From: Polaribacter batillariae
GTDB lineage: Bacteria; Bacteroidota; Bacteroidia; Flavobacteriales; Flavobacteriaceae
Assembly: GCF_017498485.1 (NCBI RefSeq)
Contig: NZ_CP071795.1
Location: forward strand, 2,046,001-2,110,000
DNA length: 64,000 nt
Direction: 5' to 3'
Shown: in pieces, positions 17,363 through 28,193 of the stretch
Numbering within the stretch: position 1 is the stretch's first letter
Layout: each line of letters starts with the position of its first letter
The notes under the pieces: generated by a model
What the model was told of the DNA's origin: nothing
Seen by the model: the letters and a program-made list of their open reading frames with translations, nothing else
Database searches by the model: none
Program-made: the position numbers and the translations under genes

Positions 17363-19972
17363 CTATTTCTTCACCAACATTCGTTTAATCTCATTCAACT
17401 TCATCAACGCTTCAATAGGCGTTAAAGTGTCAATATTTGTTGATAAAATTTCATCACGAATATTTTCTAACAAAGGATCGTCTAACTGAAAAAAGCTCAA
17501 CTGCATTTCTTCGTGTTGCGTTTGTTTTAAAACATCTTTTACTTCTGCATTTTTATTATTTTTCTCTAACTGTGCCAATATTTTATTTGCTTTACGAATT
17601 ACCATATTTGGCATTCCTGCCAATTTTGCTACATGAATACCAAAACTGTGGTTAGAACCGCCAGAAACAAGCTTACGCAAGAAAATAATGTTGTCTTCCA
17701 ATTCTTTTACAGACACATTAAAGTTTTTAATACGCTCGAAAGTAGCCGTCATTTCATTAAGTTCGTGATAATGGGTAGCAAACAGTGTTTTTGCTTTGGT
17801 TGGGTGTTCGTGCAAAAATTCTGCTATTGCCCAAGCAATCGAAATACCATCATAGGTAGAAGTTCCTCGTCCAATTTCATCCAATAAAATTAAACTTCTG
17901 TCTGAAACATTATTCAAAATAGAAGCCGTTTCATTCATTTCTACCATAAAAGTAGATTCGCCCATAGAAATATTATCACTGGCACCAACTCTGGTAAAAA
18001 TTTTGTCTATAATCCCAATTTTTGCATTTTGTGCAGGCACATAACTTCCCATTTGTGCGAGTAAAACAATTAAAGCTGTTTGTCTTAAAATGGCAGACTT
18101 ACCAGACATATTAGGACCAGTAATCATAATTATTTGTTGCTGATTTCTATTCAAAACAACATCGTTTGCAATATATGTTTGGTCGATTGGCAACTGTTTT
18201 TCAATAACAGGATGACGTCCATTTTTTATTTCCAAATCGGTGCTTTCATCCATAATAGGGCGCACATAATTGTTATCAATCGCTAAAACAGAAAATGAGA
18301 GTAAACAATCAATTTTTGCAATAATTTGTGCATTTTCTTGCACTTTTTGTACAAAACCGATGACATATTGCAATAATTTAGAAAAAATTTCTTGTTCTAA
18401 AACCTGAATTTTTTCTTCTGCTCCTAAAATTTTCGTTTCGTATTCTTTTAATTCTTCGGTAATGTAACGCTCTGCATTTACCAAGGTTTGCTTACGAATC
18501 CATGTATCAGGAACTTTGTCTTTATGCGTATTTCTCACTTCGATATAATACCCAAAAACGTTGTTAAACGCAATTTTTAAACTATTGATTCCTGTGCGTT
18601 CTGTTTCACGAGCCAACATATTGTCTAAATATTCTTTCCCAGAACTAGAAATGGCACGTAAATCGTCTAATTCTTTGTGCACGCCAGAAGCAATTGCATT
18701 TCCTTTATTGATGTTTACAGGAGCATCATCAAACAAAGTTTCGGTAATTTTTTCAATTAAAACTTCGCAAGTATGTAATTGATTTCCGAGTTCTTTAACT
18801 GCTTTATTTTTACTTTTTTGTGATGCCGTTTTTATCGGTAAAATGGCTTTTAAAGAATCTTTTAACAACACAATTTCTCTTGGCGAAGCTTTGCCTGTGG
18901 CTACTTTAGAAATCAATCGTTCTAAGTCAGATATTTGTTTTAGTTGATAGGTTACTGTTTTCGAAAAATCATTAGAATTGATAAAAAACTTTACCAATTC
19001 ATGCCTGTTTTTAATCTCGTCGATATTTTTTAAAGGCAATGCCAACCAACGTTTTAACAACCTTCCTCCCATTGGCGAAATGGTTTTGTCAATAACATCT
19101 AAAAGTGTAACTGCGTTTACAGAATTCGGATTATACAACTCTAAATTACGAACTGTAAAACGATCCATCCAAACATAATTGTCTTCTGCAATTCTGCTAA
19201 TTTTTTGAATGTGTTTTAACTGATTGTGTTGTGTTTCCGATAAATAATATAACACAGCTCCAGCAGCAATAATTCCGTTTTTTAAATCTTGAACACCAAA
19301 ACCTTTCAAGTTTTTTACCTCGAAATGATTTTGAAGAGTTTCGTTGGCATACTCTGTTTGAAAAACCCAATCGTCTAAATAAAACGTATAATATTTGTTT
19401 TCAAACAACTCTAAAAATTGCTGTTTGTGTTGTTTTTGAACCAAAACTTCACTTGGCGAGAAGTTTTGTAACAATTTATCGATGTATTCCGCATTTCCTT
19501 CTGCTACTAAATATTCGCCTGTAGAAACATCTAAAAAGGAAATTCCGAGTTGTTTTTTATTAAAATGAACTGCCGCTAAAAAGTTATTGGTTTTGGTTTG
19601 TAAAACCTCGTCATTTAAAGAAACTCCAGGTGTAACCAATTCTGTAACACCACGTTTTACGATGGTTTTGGTCATTTTTGGGTCTTCTAACTGATCGCAA
19701 ATGGCCACGCGCATTCCCGCTTTTACCAATTTTGGTAAATAGGTGTTTAAAGAATGATGTGGAAAACCTGCCAAAGCTGTTTCAGAGTCGCTTCCTGCAC
19801 CTCTTTTTGTTAAGGTAATTCCTAAAACACCTGCTGCTTTTATCGCATCTTCACCAAAAGTTTCGTAAAAATCTCCCACGCGAAAAAGCAACATCGCATC
19901 AGGATATTTATTCTTGATAGCATTGTACTGTTTCATTAAAGGGGTTACCTTTTTTGCTTTTGGTTTTGCCAA
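17363..19972 (-). CDS. mutS: DNA mismatch repair protein MutS
   Basis: 869 residues, full length. Mismatch-recognition domain I contains the conserved [11 protein letters not shown] with the Phe-X-Glu motif (FYETF), domain III/IV has the clamp helices, and the C-terminal ATPase has Walker A GPNMSGKS near residue 617, Walker B/signature [14 protein letters not shown] and the helix-turn-helix dimer motif at the end. It binds mispaired bases and recruits MutL. No truncation or missing residue was seen, so the several homopolymer frameshifts in this window are not explained by a broken mutS. Confidence 0.98.
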   Translation of the reverse strand: MAKPKAKKVTPLMKQYNAIKNKYPDAMLLFRVGDFYETFGEDAIKAAGVLGITLTKRGAGSDSETALAGFPHHSLNTYLPKLVKAGMRVAICDQLEDPKMTKTIVKRGVTELVTPGVSLNDEVLQTKTNNFLAAVHFNKKQLGISFLDVSTGEYLVAEGNAEYIDKLLQNFSPSEVLVQKQHKQQFLELFENKYYTFYLDDWVFQTEYANETLQNHFEVKNLKGFGVQDLKNGIIAAGAVLYYLSETQHNQLKHIQKISRIAEDNYVWMDRFTVRNLELYNPNSVNAVTLLDVIDKTISPMGGRLLKRWLALPLKNIDEIKNRHELVKFFINSNDFSKTVTYQLKQISDLERLISKVATGKASPREIVLLKDSLKAILPIKTASQKSKNKAVKELGNQLHTCEVLIEKITETLFDDAPVNINKGNAIASGVHKELDDLRAISSSGKEYLDNMLARETERTGINSLKIAFNNVFGYYIEVRNTHKDKVPDTWIRKQTLVNAERYITEELKEYETKILGAEEKIQVLEQEIFSKLLQYVIGFVQKVQENAQIIAKIDCLLSFSVLAIDNNYVRPIMDESTDLEIKNGRHPVIEKQLPIDQTYIANDVVLNRNQQQIIMITGPNMSGKSAILRQTALIVLLAQMGSYVPAQNAKIGIIDKIFTRVGASDNISMGESTFMVEMNETASILNNVSDRSLILLDEIGRGTSTYDGISIAWAIAEFLHEHPTKAKTLFATHYHELNEMTATFERIKNFNVSVKELEDNIIFLRKLVSGGSNHSFGIHVAKLAGMPNMVIRKANKILAQLEKNNKNAEVKDVLKQTQHEEMQLSFFQLDDPLLENIRDEILSTNIDTLTPIEALMKLNEIKRMLVKK

Positions 19973-20067
19973 TTTTTTAGAAATTTTCAGTTAGTTTTGC
20001 GAAGATAAAAATAGTAAGCAGTTTTCAGTAGCAGTTTGCAGTGAACTTATCCACAAAATAAAGTTAG

Positions 20068-20219
20068 ATTTGGCTAAAGTCATTTAGATGTTTATAATTA
20101 TGAACATCTAGCTAAAGCAGGATTTAATTCAACTGGATTCAGAGCAACGTAGCATATCAACTGCAATGGGTTTCAACCCATTGTTAAGAGAATTAACAAT
20201 AAATTGGCTTTAGCCAAAT
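20068..20219. repeat. REP-like palindromic repeat between mutS and the methyltransferase gene
   Basis: Outer arms ATTTGGCTAAAG (20068-20079) and CTTTAGCCAAAT (20208-20219) are perfectly inverted. Inside are two more hairpins: TAGATGTT/AACATCTA (20085-20092, 20103-20110) and CAATGGGT/ACCCATTG (20164-20171, 20176-20183). The multi-branched shape resembles REP or small MITE elements found between genes in flavobacteria. Confidence 0.6.
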
Positions 20220-20238
20220 TCTATATTTAGATAGAAAT

Positions 20239-20766
20239 ATGAGGAAATTAAAGAACAACGAATTAAATAGAATTACGGTTGATGAATTCAAATCTGTTAA
20301 AAAAACACCTTTAATTGTAGTTTTAGACAATGTTAGAAGCTTAAATAACATTGGTTCTGTGTTTAGAACTTCAGATGCTTTTTTGATTGAAAAAATCTAT
20401 TTATGTGGTATTTCTGCAACACCTCCCAATAAAGATATTCATAAAACAGCTTTGGGTGCTACTGAATCTGTAGATTGGGAATATGCTAAAGATACTTTAG
20501 AATTAGTTAAAAAATTGAAAGCAGAAAGTGTAAAAGTTTTGTCTATTGAACAAGCAGAAAACAGCACAAAACTGAATGATTTTCAGCCTAAAAAAGGCGA
20601 AAAATATGCAATTGTAATGGGAAATGAAGTAAAAGGGGTGCAACAAGAGGTGGTAAATGCATCTAATTTGTGTATAGAAATACCACAATTAGGCACCAAA
20701 CATTCTTTAAATATTTCTGTTACCACAGGTGTTGTTTTATGGGATTTGTTTCAAAAAATACAATAA
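20239..20766 (+). CDS. TrmH/SpoU-family 2'-O-ribose RNA methyltransferase
   Basis: 175 residues, a minimal SPOUT enzyme. The three family motifs are visible: LDNVRSLNNIGSVFRTSDA, IVMGNEVKGV and IPQLGTKHSLNISV, which build the knotted SAM pocket and carry the catalytic Arg and Asn. It methylates ribose in tRNA or rRNA; the exact nucleotide cannot be told. There is no N-terminal L30e-like domain as in the longer RlmB type. It is divergent from mutS. Confidence 0.9.
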   Translation: MRKLKNNELNRITVDEFKSVKKTPLIVVLDNVRSLNNIGSVFRTSDAFLIEKIYLCGISATPPNKDIHKTALGATESVDWEYAKDTLELVKKLKAESVKVLSIEQAENSTKLNDFQPKKGEKYAIVMGNEVKGVQQEVVNASNLCIEIPQLGTKHSLNISVTTGVVLWDLFQKIQ

Positions 20767-20827
20767 AAATATGGTTTACTATAAAAAATTTCTTATTTTG
20801 GAGAGTTAAACATTAAAGATTTTAAAA

Positions 20828-20944
20828 ATGAATTTACAAGAAAACAATTTAGAAGAGTTCGAAATGAGTTTAAATCCTGGTGGAGAAGTCACTGAGGGAG
20901 AGACAACTGGAGAAGAAGGAACTGGAGGGGATGATCCAGAGTAA
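20828..20944 (+). CDS. 38-residue peptide with double-glycine-type leader
   Basis: MNLQENNLEEFEMSLNPGG is followed by an acidic, Gly/Thr/Glu-rich tail of 19 residues. Counting back from the GG, Leu at -12, Glu at -8 and Met at -7 fit the leader consensus cleaved by C39 peptidase exporters. Promoter spacing is good: it starts 61 bp after the methyltransferase stop, and a hairpin (20971-20994) separates it from a histidine kinase gene. It could be a RiPP precursor or a signal peptide read by the kinase. No exporter or modifying enzyme is in the window. Translation is inferred only from the frame and leader. Confidence 0.55.
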   Translation: MNLQENNLEEFEMSLNPGGEVTEGETTGEEGTGGDDPE

Positions 20945-20970
20945 ATAAAAAATATTTATTATTAGTAAAG

Positions 20971-20994
20971 GCCTTAATTATTCTCTATTAAGGC
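20971..20994 (+). terminator. Hairpin between the small peptide and the kinase gene
   Basis: GCCTTAAT (20971-20978) pairs with ATTAAGGC (20987-20994) and is followed by TTTTAA. It would end or attenuate the peptide transcript before the kinase gene, giving more peptide than kinase mRNA. Confidence 0.6.
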
Positions 20995-21018
20995 TTTTAA
21001 ATTTTAAGTACTATTTTT

Positions 21019-22992
21019 TTGAAAAAAAAATATTTTCTTCTTTCTTTATGTATTTCTGTTTCCTTTTTTTCTCAAGAGAGAATAGAGAAAAATAAAGACT
21101 CGCTTCATTTTTATATCAAAAAAATAAAAAATAAACAACTTTCACTAAAAGTAAAAGAAAAGTATGCAAAAAAATTAGTTGTTTTTTCAAAAAATTTAAA
21201 TGATAGTTTAAAATTTGATGCAAACATGCAAATTGCATTAATGTATTTTAGACAAAAAAAGTTAGATTCTCTTAAAAAGTACTGTTTTATTGCAAAGAAA
21301 AATGTAGAGGCATCAAACGATTTAAGCCGCATACAAAAATTTCATTTCTATTTAGCCACTTATTATAAATACAAAGAGGTTCCAGATAGTGCATATTACC
21401 ATTATAATACTTCTAAAAACTTTTTGCTAAAGCTTGGCGATACTATTACAGCTGGAAGAAGAATGTTAAATTTTGCTGTTATTCAAATGAATGAAAAAGA
21501 TTTGTTAGGCGCAGAAACTACAACAATAACCTCTTTAAAATATTTAGAAAAATCTAATTTAAATAGAATAAAGGCAGACTTGTATAATAATTTAGGTCTT
21601 ATTGCTAAAAGAAGAAATGAATATGAAGAAGCTTTGAATTATTTTAACTTAAGCTTAAATTATTTGAATAAATGTGAAGTTAATGATAGAGTAATTAAGT
21701 CTAAATTGAACTATTATAATAATGTAGCTTTAATATATCAAATGAAAAAAAACTATAAAAAGTCGAATTTTTTTTTAAAAAAAGCGCTAAAAATAGATCG
21801 TATTAAAGAAAAGTTTTCATTGAGCTATGCTTTTATTTTAGAAAACATGACACTAAACAACTATAAATTAAATAATGAAAAAAACTTATTGTACAATTAT
21901 AAAAAAGTTTTAAGTATAAGAGAAAAAGCAAAACATATAAAAGGTATTAGCATTACTAATAATTTATTAGCTTTTTACTATAAAGATAAAGGGAATAAAG
22001 AGAAAGCATTGTTTTATGCAAATAAGGGATTAAAATATTCGAAACAGTCTAATGAAAATACTAGAACTTTAGAAGCATTAAAATTATTATCTGAGTTAAC
22101 AAAAGGAGAAACTTCAAAAAAATATTTACAAGCATATATTCAATTAAATGACAGTCTATACAATAGAGAAAGATTGATGAAAAATCAGTTTGCAAAAATT
22201 AGATACGAGACCGATAAAAAAGAAAAAGAGAACTCAAATTTAAAATTAGAAAACGAACGAAAACAGTTGGCTTTAGAAAGCGAAAAGCAACAAAAAATTA
22301 TTGGCTGGTTAGTAGCATTAGGAAGTTTTCTTTTGATTCTTTTTATAATTACAATAACCAAAATAAGAAGAAGAAAACTGCTTTTCGAAGCCAAATTACA
22401 ACAAGTAGAAGCACGAGAAAAAGAACGCCAGCAAATAGCAAAATCTTTGCATGACGAGGTTGCTGGAGACATAAGAATGTTACATTTAAAATTAGCAAAA
22501 GCAAACCAACAAGAAGCTGCAAAAAATTTAGAGGTTATTAAAGAAAACGTAAGAAATTTATCGCACCAACTAAGTAGTGAAAGTTTCGAGGAGGTTTCTT
22601 TTAAAAATCAAATAATAAACCTAATTGCAGATTATTTTGAGATCGATTTTAAAATTTCAGTAAAAAATATAGACGATATCTCTTGGAAAGAAATAAATAA
22701 TTCTATTAAAAGAACTTTATATTTAGCCATTAGAGAAAGTATTCAAAATACAAGAAAATATGCAGAAGCAACAAAAATAAACATTCGTTTTAGCGATACC
22801 AAAAAAACAATTATATTAATTATTTCAGATAACGGAAAAGGTTTTAATACCTTAGAGAAAAAAACAGGAATTGGTATTAAAAATATGCAAGAACGCATAG
22901 AAGAAATTCAGGGTACTTTCTCTATTGAAAGTATAGAAAATAAAGGTACTACCACCACAATAGAAACCCCTAAAAAATGGAAGAGCGTATAA
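21019..22992 (+). CDS. TPR-containing sensor histidine kinase (HisKA_3 type)
   Basis: 657 residues from a TTG start (TTG AAA AAA AAA), chosen because the signal peptide KKKYFLLSLCISVSFFSQ follows at once and no ATG fits. The periplasmic part consists of TPR repeats (about residues 80-370), then a coiled coil, one membrane segment (IIGWLVALGSFLLILFIITI), the phospho-acceptor H478 in SLHDEVAGDIRML and a HATPase domain with N box (RESIQNTRKYAEA) and SDNGKGFN. It overlaps the response regulator gene by 16 bp and is therefore its partner. The signal is unknown; the peptide encoded just upstream is a candidate. Confidence 0.9.
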   Translation: MKKKYFLLSLCISVSFFSQERIEKNKDSLHFYIKKIKNKQLSLKVKEKYAKKLVVFSKNLNDSLKFDANMQIALMYFRQKKLDSLKKYCFIAKKNVEASNDLSRIQKFHFYLATYYKYKEVPDSAYYHYNTSKNFLLKLGDTITAGRRMLNFAVIQMNEKDLLGAETTTITSLKYLEKSNLNRIKADLYNNLGLIAKRRNEYEEALNYFNLSLNYLNKCEVNDRVIKSKLNYYNNVALIYQMKKNYKKSNFFLKKALKIDRIKEKFSLSYAFILENMTLNNYKLNNEKNLLYNYKKVLSIREKAKHIKGISITNNLLAFYYKDKGNKEKALFYANKGLKYSKQSNENTRTLEALKLLSELTKGETSKKYLQAYIQLNDSLYNRERLMKNQFAKIRYETDKKEKENSNLKLENERKQLALESEKQQKIIGWLVALGSFLLILFIITITKIRRRKLLFEAKLQQVEAREKERQQIAKSLHDEVAGDIRMLHLKLAKANQQEAAKNLEVIKENVRNLSHQLSSESFEEVSFKNQIINLIADYFEIDFKISVKNIDDISWKEINNSIKRTLYLAIRESIQNTRKYAEATKINIRFSDTKKTIILIISDNGKGFNTLEKKTGIGIKNMQERIEEIQGTFSIESIENKGTTTTIETPKKWKSV

Positions 22993-23654
22993 GAATTTTA
23001 ATTGTAGATGATCATCAATTAGTAATACAGGGTATTTTATGTTCGCTAAAAGAAGTAGGAGACTTCGATGTTGTTACTGCCAATAATTGTGATAAGGCTT
23101 TTCAATTGATAAAAACACATCAAAAAACGAATCCTTTTCATATTCTTCTTACAGATTTAAGTTTCGATAATTCTACCGAAGAAACCAATTTAGATGGTGG
23201 AGAAGAATTGATTAAAGCCATTAGAAATAACGAGTTTGATCTAAAAATTGCTGTAATTACAGGCCATACAGAAACCAATAGAGTGTTTAATGTAATTCGC
23301 AATTTAAACCCCAATGCATATTTATTAAAAAGCAAGTGCGATGCTATAGAAATTGGTTTTGCCATAAATAAAATGTTAGCAAACGATTACTATTATACAC
23401 ACGAAATTCATCAAAAAATAATGCGCAGAAATATCATTCAAATTCAAATGGACGATGTTGCTCTTCAAATACTAAAGGAACTTCCCAATCATGCAAAAAT
23501 TAGTAATTTAGAAGGCATTATTACAAAAAGCGATGGAGCTTTATTAAAACAGCGTTCTATTGAAACAAAATTGGCAAATTTAAGAACAGACCTAAATGCA
23601 AATAATAACACAGATTTGGTTTTAAAAGCAAAAGAATTAGGCATAATAGATTGA
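22977..23654 (+). CDS. Response regulator
   Basis: 225 residues. The receiver domain has the acidic pair in ILIVDDHQ, the phospho-acceptor D60 in LLTDLSF, Thr in VITGHT and Lys in YLLKSK. The C-terminal part (150-225) is a short helical region that does not show a clear GerE/LuxR pattern, so DNA binding is likely but not proven. An internal run of about 10 residues (SFDNSTEETN) is inserted after the active Asp. It is translationally coupled to the kinase. Confidence 0.88.
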   Translation: MEERIRILIVDDHQLVIQGILCSLKEVGDFDVVTANNCDKAFQLIKTHQKTNPFHILLTDLSFDNSTEETNLDGGEELIKAIRNNEFDLKIAVITGHTETNRVFNVIRNLNPNAYLLKSKCDAIEIGFAINKMLANDYYYTHEIHQKIMRRNIIQIQMDDVALQILKELPNHAKISNLEGIITKSDGALLKQRSIETKLANLRTDLNANNNTDLVLKAKELGIID

Positions 23655-23911
23655 TAATACCATTTTGTTTTTAGATTTACTGTAAATAAAAAAAGACGTT
23701 TTATTACGGTAAATTCAATTTGTAAGCGGTATAGATGTATAAAAATAGCTGTTTTGCGGAAATCCACATTTTTATTTACGGTTTTACACAGTCTTCTTTT
23801 TAAAAGCAAACGTACATTTGTAGTGTAGATATTATTAATTTAATAACTAAAAAAGGGATTAATTGCAGATATGAGATTAGGGGCTTATATCTAAAATTGA
23901 TAGAAAAGGGA
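23655..23911. other. Gap after the response regulator with a possible short transcript
   Basis: A -7-like box TACATTTG stands at 23813-23820 and the strong terminator at 23912-23943 follows about 100 bp later, which would bound a short RNA with only a tiny frame (MRLGAYI). I could not place a TTG -33 element at proper spacing, so the simple view is that the gap is only the 3' region of the two-component operon. Confidence 0.3.
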
Positions 23912-23943
23912 AAAACCTTTCTGTGAAAACAGAAAGGTTTTTT
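23912..23943. terminator. Strong terminator between convergent operons
   Basis: AAAACCTTTCTGT (23912-23924) pairs with ACAGAAAGGTTTT (23929-23941) around GAAA, followed by TT. Its symmetry allows it to serve both the response regulator and, on the other strand, mgtE. Confidence 0.9.
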
Positions 23944-23958
23944 ATGTTTTAGAAAACA

Positions 23959-25311
23959 TTAAAACCCTAAAATTAATTTTGCAATAGAAAAGTAAATTAG
24001 AATTCCTAAAATATCGTTACTGGTTGTAATAAAAGGACCTGTTGCCAAGGCAGGATCTATACCTCTTCTCGCCAAAATAATAGGAATAAATGTTCCAATA
24101 ATCGAAGCAATTACAATTACAGAAATTAAAGAAGCTGCAACAGTAATTCCTAAATCTATTTTAAAGCCTAAAAATAACATTCCTGCAGACATTAGTAAGG
24201 CTGCCAAAACAAAGCCATTTAATAGCCCTTGTAAAATTTCTTTTAACAATCTTTTAAAAAGTGAGCCTTTTAAGCTATCATTAGCCAAACCTTGCACAAT
24301 AATTGCAGAAGATTGTACACCAACATTCCCAGCCATTGCAGCAATTAATGGTGTAAAAAAAAACAATTCTGGGTATTGGTCCATAGCACTATCGAAACTT
24401 CCTAAAACCGAAACTGAGATAAAACCACCAAACAATGCTAAAATTAACCAAGGTAGTCGTGCTTTTGTAATTTCTAAAATAGAATCATTTACTTCTACAT
24501 CTTGCGAAAAACCTGCTGCCATTTGGTAATCTTTATCGGCTTCGTCTCTAATAACATCTACAATATCATCAATCGTAATTCTACCCAACAAAACGTTATT
24601 ATCATCTACCACAGGAATGGCTTCTAAATCGTATTTTGCCATAATTTTTGCCACTTCTTCATCGTCTTCATGCACATTTACAGCATCTACTTTTGGCTTT
24701 AAAATATCGGCTATTTTTTGGTCAGATTTAGAGGTAATTAAGTCTTTTAAAGACAGTCTGCCCACTAATTTTTCTTCTTTATCTACTACGTAAATAGAAT
24801 GTACTCGGGTTACTTCTTTTGCTTGGCCGCGAATTCTTCGCATACAACCTGCAACAGTCCAAGTTTCGTACACTTTTACCAATTCTTTTGCCATTAAAGC
24901 ACCAGCAGTATTATCGTCGTAAGACAATAATTCTTTAATATCTGCAGCTAAATCGTCGTCTTCTAACGCATTAATTACACGTCTTTGGCGTTCTACAGAA
25001 AGTTCTCCAATAATATCTGCAGCATCATCTGTGTCCATTTCTCCAATTTCGTCTGCAATTTCTTGTGCAGATAAGTTTTCGAGAATTTTCTCACGCGTAT
25101 CTTCGTCTAATTCTGTAAGAATTTCGGATGTTTTTTCGCTGTCTAAAAGCTTAATAATGTAAATGGCTTCGTCGAAATCTAACTCGTCTAGCACCTCTGC
25201 AATGTCTGCAAAATGGACTTCAGCAAACAGCGCAGAAATTTCTTTATCGCTTTTAGAAGCAATAAGTTCTGTTAGTTTGTCTAGAAATTCGTTGTTAATT
25301 TCTAAGTTCAT
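23959..25311 (-). CDS. mgtE: Magnesium transporter MgtE
   Basis: 450 residues in the canonical order: cytosolic MgtE N domain (1-125, with [16 protein letters not shown] and the acidic [14 protein letters not shown]), two CBS domains (about 130-250, [20 protein letters not shown] and [19 protein letters not shown]), the plug helix and five membrane helices ending [18 protein letters not shown], which lines the ion pore. It imports Mg2+, gated by Mg2+ bound to the N and CBS domains. Its start overlaps the end of rsmA by 17 bp, so the two form one operon. Confidence 0.96.
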   Translation of the reverse strand: MNLEINNEFLDKLTELIASKSDKEISALFAEVHFADIAEVLDELDFDEAIYIIKLLDSEKTSEILTELDEDTREKILENLSAQEIADEIGEMDTDDAADIIGELSVERQRRVINALEDDDLAADIKELLSYDDNTAGALMAKELVKVYETWTVAGCMRRIRGQAKEVTRVHSIYVVDKEEKLVGRLSLKDLITSKSDQKIADILKPKVDAVNVHEDDEEVAKIMAKYDLEAIPVVDDNNVLLGRITIDDIVDVIRDEADKDYQMAAGFSQDVEVNDSILEITKARLPWLILALFGGFISVSVLGSFDSAMDQYPELFFFTPLIAAMAGNVGVQSSAIIVQGLANDSLKGSLFKRLLKEILQGLLNGFVLAALLMSAGMLFLGFKIDLGITVAASLISVIVIASIIGTFIPIILARRGIDPALATGPFITTSNDILGILIYFSIAKLILGF

Positions 25312-26104
25312 TTTCTGCTAATTTTTGCGTGAGTGAGATAAAGTCTTGTACAGATAATTGTTCTGGACGTTTCGCAAATATAGGTTCTTCTTTTAAAGAA
25401 TCCGAAAGATTAAAAGATTTTAAACTAGAACGCAGCATTTTTCTGCGTTGATTAAAGGCTGTTTTTACAACTCTAAAAAACAATTTTTCGTTCACAGGAA
25501 GCGAATAATCTTTTTTTCTAATAAGGCGAATTACACCAGAATCTACCTTGGGTGGTGGGTTAAAAACGGTTGGTGGTACTGTAAAAAGATATTCGACATT
25601 AAAAAAAGCTTGTGTTAAAACAGATAAAATTCCGTACACTTTAGAACCTTTTTTTTCTGCAATTCTTTTGGCAACTTCTTTTTGAAACATGCCTGCAAAT
25701 TCAGGTACAAATTCTCTGTTTTCTATGGCTTTAAAAACAATTTGTGTAGAAATGTTATAAGGGAAATTTCCAATAATTGCGACTTGTTTTTTATTAAAAA
25801 TTTCCGAGAGGTTTTTCTTTAAAAAATCGCCTTCTATAATTTCGAATTTTTCTTTGGAAGTATCTAAGTTGAGGTGTTCTACAGGAAAAACATTTTTTAA
25901 ATACCCAACAGATTCTCGATCTAATTCTAAAACCGTAATTTTTGGTTTTTTCTGCAATAAGTATTTGGTTAAAACACCCATTCCTGGACCAATTTCCAAG
26001 ACATTTTTATACCCATTTTCTGTTAACGCATCTGCAATGTTTTTTGCAATTGTTTCATCTGTTAAGAAATGCTGACCTAAATGTTTTTTTGCTTTTACAG
26101 ACAT
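25295..26104 (-). CDS. rsmA: 16S rRNA (adenine(1518)-N6/adenine(1519)-N6)-dimethyltransferase
   Basis: 269 residues, full length for RsmA/KsgA. The start [18 protein letters not shown], the SAM motif [15 protein letters not shown] and the catalytic GNFPYNIST are all present. It dimethylates the two adjacent adenines in the 3' hairpin of 16S rRNA during late 30S assembly. It is first in an operon with mgtE. A -7 box (TACATTTG) lies 25 bp upstream of its start. Confidence 0.97.
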   Translation of the reverse strand: MSVKAKKHLGQHFLTDETIAKNIADALTENGYKNVLEIGPGMGVLTKYLLQKKPKITVLELDRESVGYLKNVFPVEHLNLDTSKEKFEIIEGDFLKKNLSEIFNKKQVAIIGNFPYNISTQIVFKAIENREFVPEFAGMFQKEVAKRIAEKKGSKVYGILSVLTQAFFNVEYLFTVPPTVFNPPPKVDSGVIRLIRKKDYSLPVNEKLFFRVVKTAFNQRRKMLRSSLKSFNLSDSLKEEPIFAKRPEQLSVQDFISLTQKLAENELRN

Positions 26105-26128
26105 TTTGCTCGTTTTTTACTTCTACCA

Positions 26129-26136
26129 CAAATGTA
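26129..26136 (-). promoter_or_regulatory. -7 promoter box for rsmA-mgtE
   Basis: CAAATGTA reads TACATTTG on the minus strand, a perfect match to the Bacteroidota -7 consensus TAnnTTTG, 25 bp before the rsmA ATG. A -33 element is not obvious. Confidence 0.5.
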
Positions 26137-26739
26137 CAGTTAAAATTCGGCATAATTTTTGGTTCGTTGTATGATTAAAATCAACCAAAATGAATAAAAA
26201 TTTACTGCTAATTATCGTTCTACTTTTCAGCTTTCAAATAACCACTTTTTCTCAAGAAGGAAAGTTAAAAAAAGGGAAAGAAAGTATTAAAACCTCTACA
26301 TCTTCTAGAAATTCTGGCACGGTTACTTCAAAAAAATCTGCTTCAAGAAGAAGTAATATTAACGACGACAACCCTGCTAGAAACCTTTTTGCAAGTATCG
26401 TTTGGGGCATTGCAGCCTACACTTTTTATGGTGTTTTAATCGAATCTCCATGGGAAATAAATGGAAGAATGCACGATGCAGAAATTTCTAATTACCCGTA
26501 TAAAGAAGCTAGATATGGTAATTTTATTTATACAGATTCTACCAATTACAACATTACTCGTTTCGATATTACCAACAATTTTGTGCGAGAAAGTAAAAAT
26601 TTATATGGAAATAATTTTGGGGTAAATTTCCGATTTTTAAAACGTTTTGCTTTGGATGTAGATTATTTATATCTTTTTGAGAACGTAAACGGAAACCGAG
26701 ATTCATTTTCTTTATATTCGGCTTTATTAAAGTATTATA

Positions 26740-27878
26740 CCATTTAAACTTTGAATTCAAGATAATATTTATTATCTTTCGGGGTAAAATTTATTATCTT
26801 TCAATATGCCAAAGAAAATTACCTTATCGATTAAAGAAGAATCTGTTGAATTGCGAAAACTATATGAGTCTACCACTACAGAATTACGAAGAGATCGTTT
26901 AAAAATGTTATACTACATAAAGTCCGGGAAGTATATCTATCGTAATGCAATCGCAAAGAAGCTTGGCAGACGTCCAACCACCATAGGCAATTGGATTAAA
27001 GACTATGAAACAGGAGGCCTTTCAAATTTATTAGAAATACATAGCGGAGGTAATAATACCGTTCATATTTCTGATAGAGCAAAAGCCTATATCTCCAAGA
27101 CATTATCTAACAGCGATACCACCATAACTTCCTATATAGAGTTACAAGCTCATATAGCCGAAGATTTATCAGAGATGATAAATTATGGTGCACTTTATGC
27201 ACATTGTAGGCGAAAACATAAGTCTAAGCTAAAAGTATCAAGAAAGTCACATTATAAAAAAGACCCGAAAGCCGAAATGGTTTTTAAAAAACCTAGAAAA
27301 CACTTTTAAATTATTTAGAACAAAACTAAATAAAAATAACTTTGAATCGGTCAATTTATTTTTTCAAGATGAATCTCGTTTTGGATTAATCACCAAACAA
27401 AAAAGAGTCATTACAGCTAAAGGCGTTAAACCTATAGCAAAGTACAAACATAGTTATCAGAGTAAATGGCTATGGGGAAGTTTTTCACCCATTACAGGTG
27501 AGAGTTTCTGCATGCTAACAGATACTGTGTGTAAAGACTTTTTTATTGAGTATTTAAGAGACTTAAGTGCCTGTAATCCTTTGGAACTAAAAATTGTAAT
27601 TATTGACAATGCAGCTTTCCACTCTACTAAAGATGTAAAATTGCCTGATAATATTATCTTATTACCTATCCCTGCATATTGCCCTGAACTAAATCCAGCT
27701 GAAAAAGTTTGGCAATACCTTAAAAGTAAAATTGCAATGAAAATTTATGACACTTTAGATATACTAGAATCCAAAATAGAGCACCTAGTTTATCAAATGG
27801 ATAATAAGACCATTAAGTCTATAACCGGATATGAATTTTATCTAAAATCTTTTTATAACGTTTTTAATGTTTAAATGG
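26740..27878 (+). mobile_element. IS630-family insertion sequence
   Basis: The ends share a 13-bp inverted repeat, ATACCATTTAAAC at 26737-26749 and its complement at 27869-27881, including the TA expected of IS630 targets (26738-26739 and 27879-27880). Between TA pairs the element is 1139 bp. It has one transposase region with an internal frameshift. Confidence 0.85.
26806..27874 (+). pseudogene. IS630-family transposase, two frames
   Basis: Frame 1 (26806-27309) has the N-terminal helix-turn-helix domain (NAIAKKLGRRPTTIGNWIKDY, winged-helix region after it). The DDE domain is in another frame from about 27290 to 27874: FFQDESRFGLI, IIDNAAFHSTKD and PELNPAEKVWQYLK carry the Asp, Asp and Glu. 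The switch falls at TTTTTAAAAAACC (27278-27290); a +1 shift gives KNLENTFKLF. IS630 relatives with programmed frameshifts exist, mostly -1, so this may be either programmed or decay. Confidence 0.8.
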
Positions 27879-28193
27879 TATTACAGAGTTCGAACACAAC
27901 GTTTTGATGCTTGGTTCGGTTTGGGAATGATGCATGCAGGAAGTGATGTAAACGAAACTCGTTTTGGATTGGGTTTTGGTGCAGAATTATTTATCGCAAA
28001 ACCAATTAGTGTCGATTTTTCGCATAAATGGGCAGTTATCAATTACAAAGAGGTTCATAAAACAAAAGTGCTCTTAAAATATCATCTTAAAAACTACCAT
28101 ATTTCTTCTGGTTACGAGCATTTTAAGATTGGTGTTTCTAAAATAAAAGCTTTTTCGATGGGTGTTGGGGCAAGTTTTTAGTTGCTGTTTTTC

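Larger units (their letters stand above)
26190..28181 (+). pseudogene. Secreted protein gene split by an IS630-family element
   Basis: The 5' part (26190 to about 26738) codes a signal peptide (NKNLLLIIVLLFSFQITTFS), a basic Ser-rich region and a domain ending SLYSALLKYY; the 3' part (27882-28181) continues with RVRTQRFDAWFGLGMMHAG and GVGASF at the end, typical of a beta-barrel or OMP-like strand series. Together they would give about 285 residues. The IS lies between. With a plain TA duplication the joined frame would be off by one, whereas a 3- or 5-bp duplication would restore it, so the exact history is unsettled. Function unknown. Confidence 0.8.
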
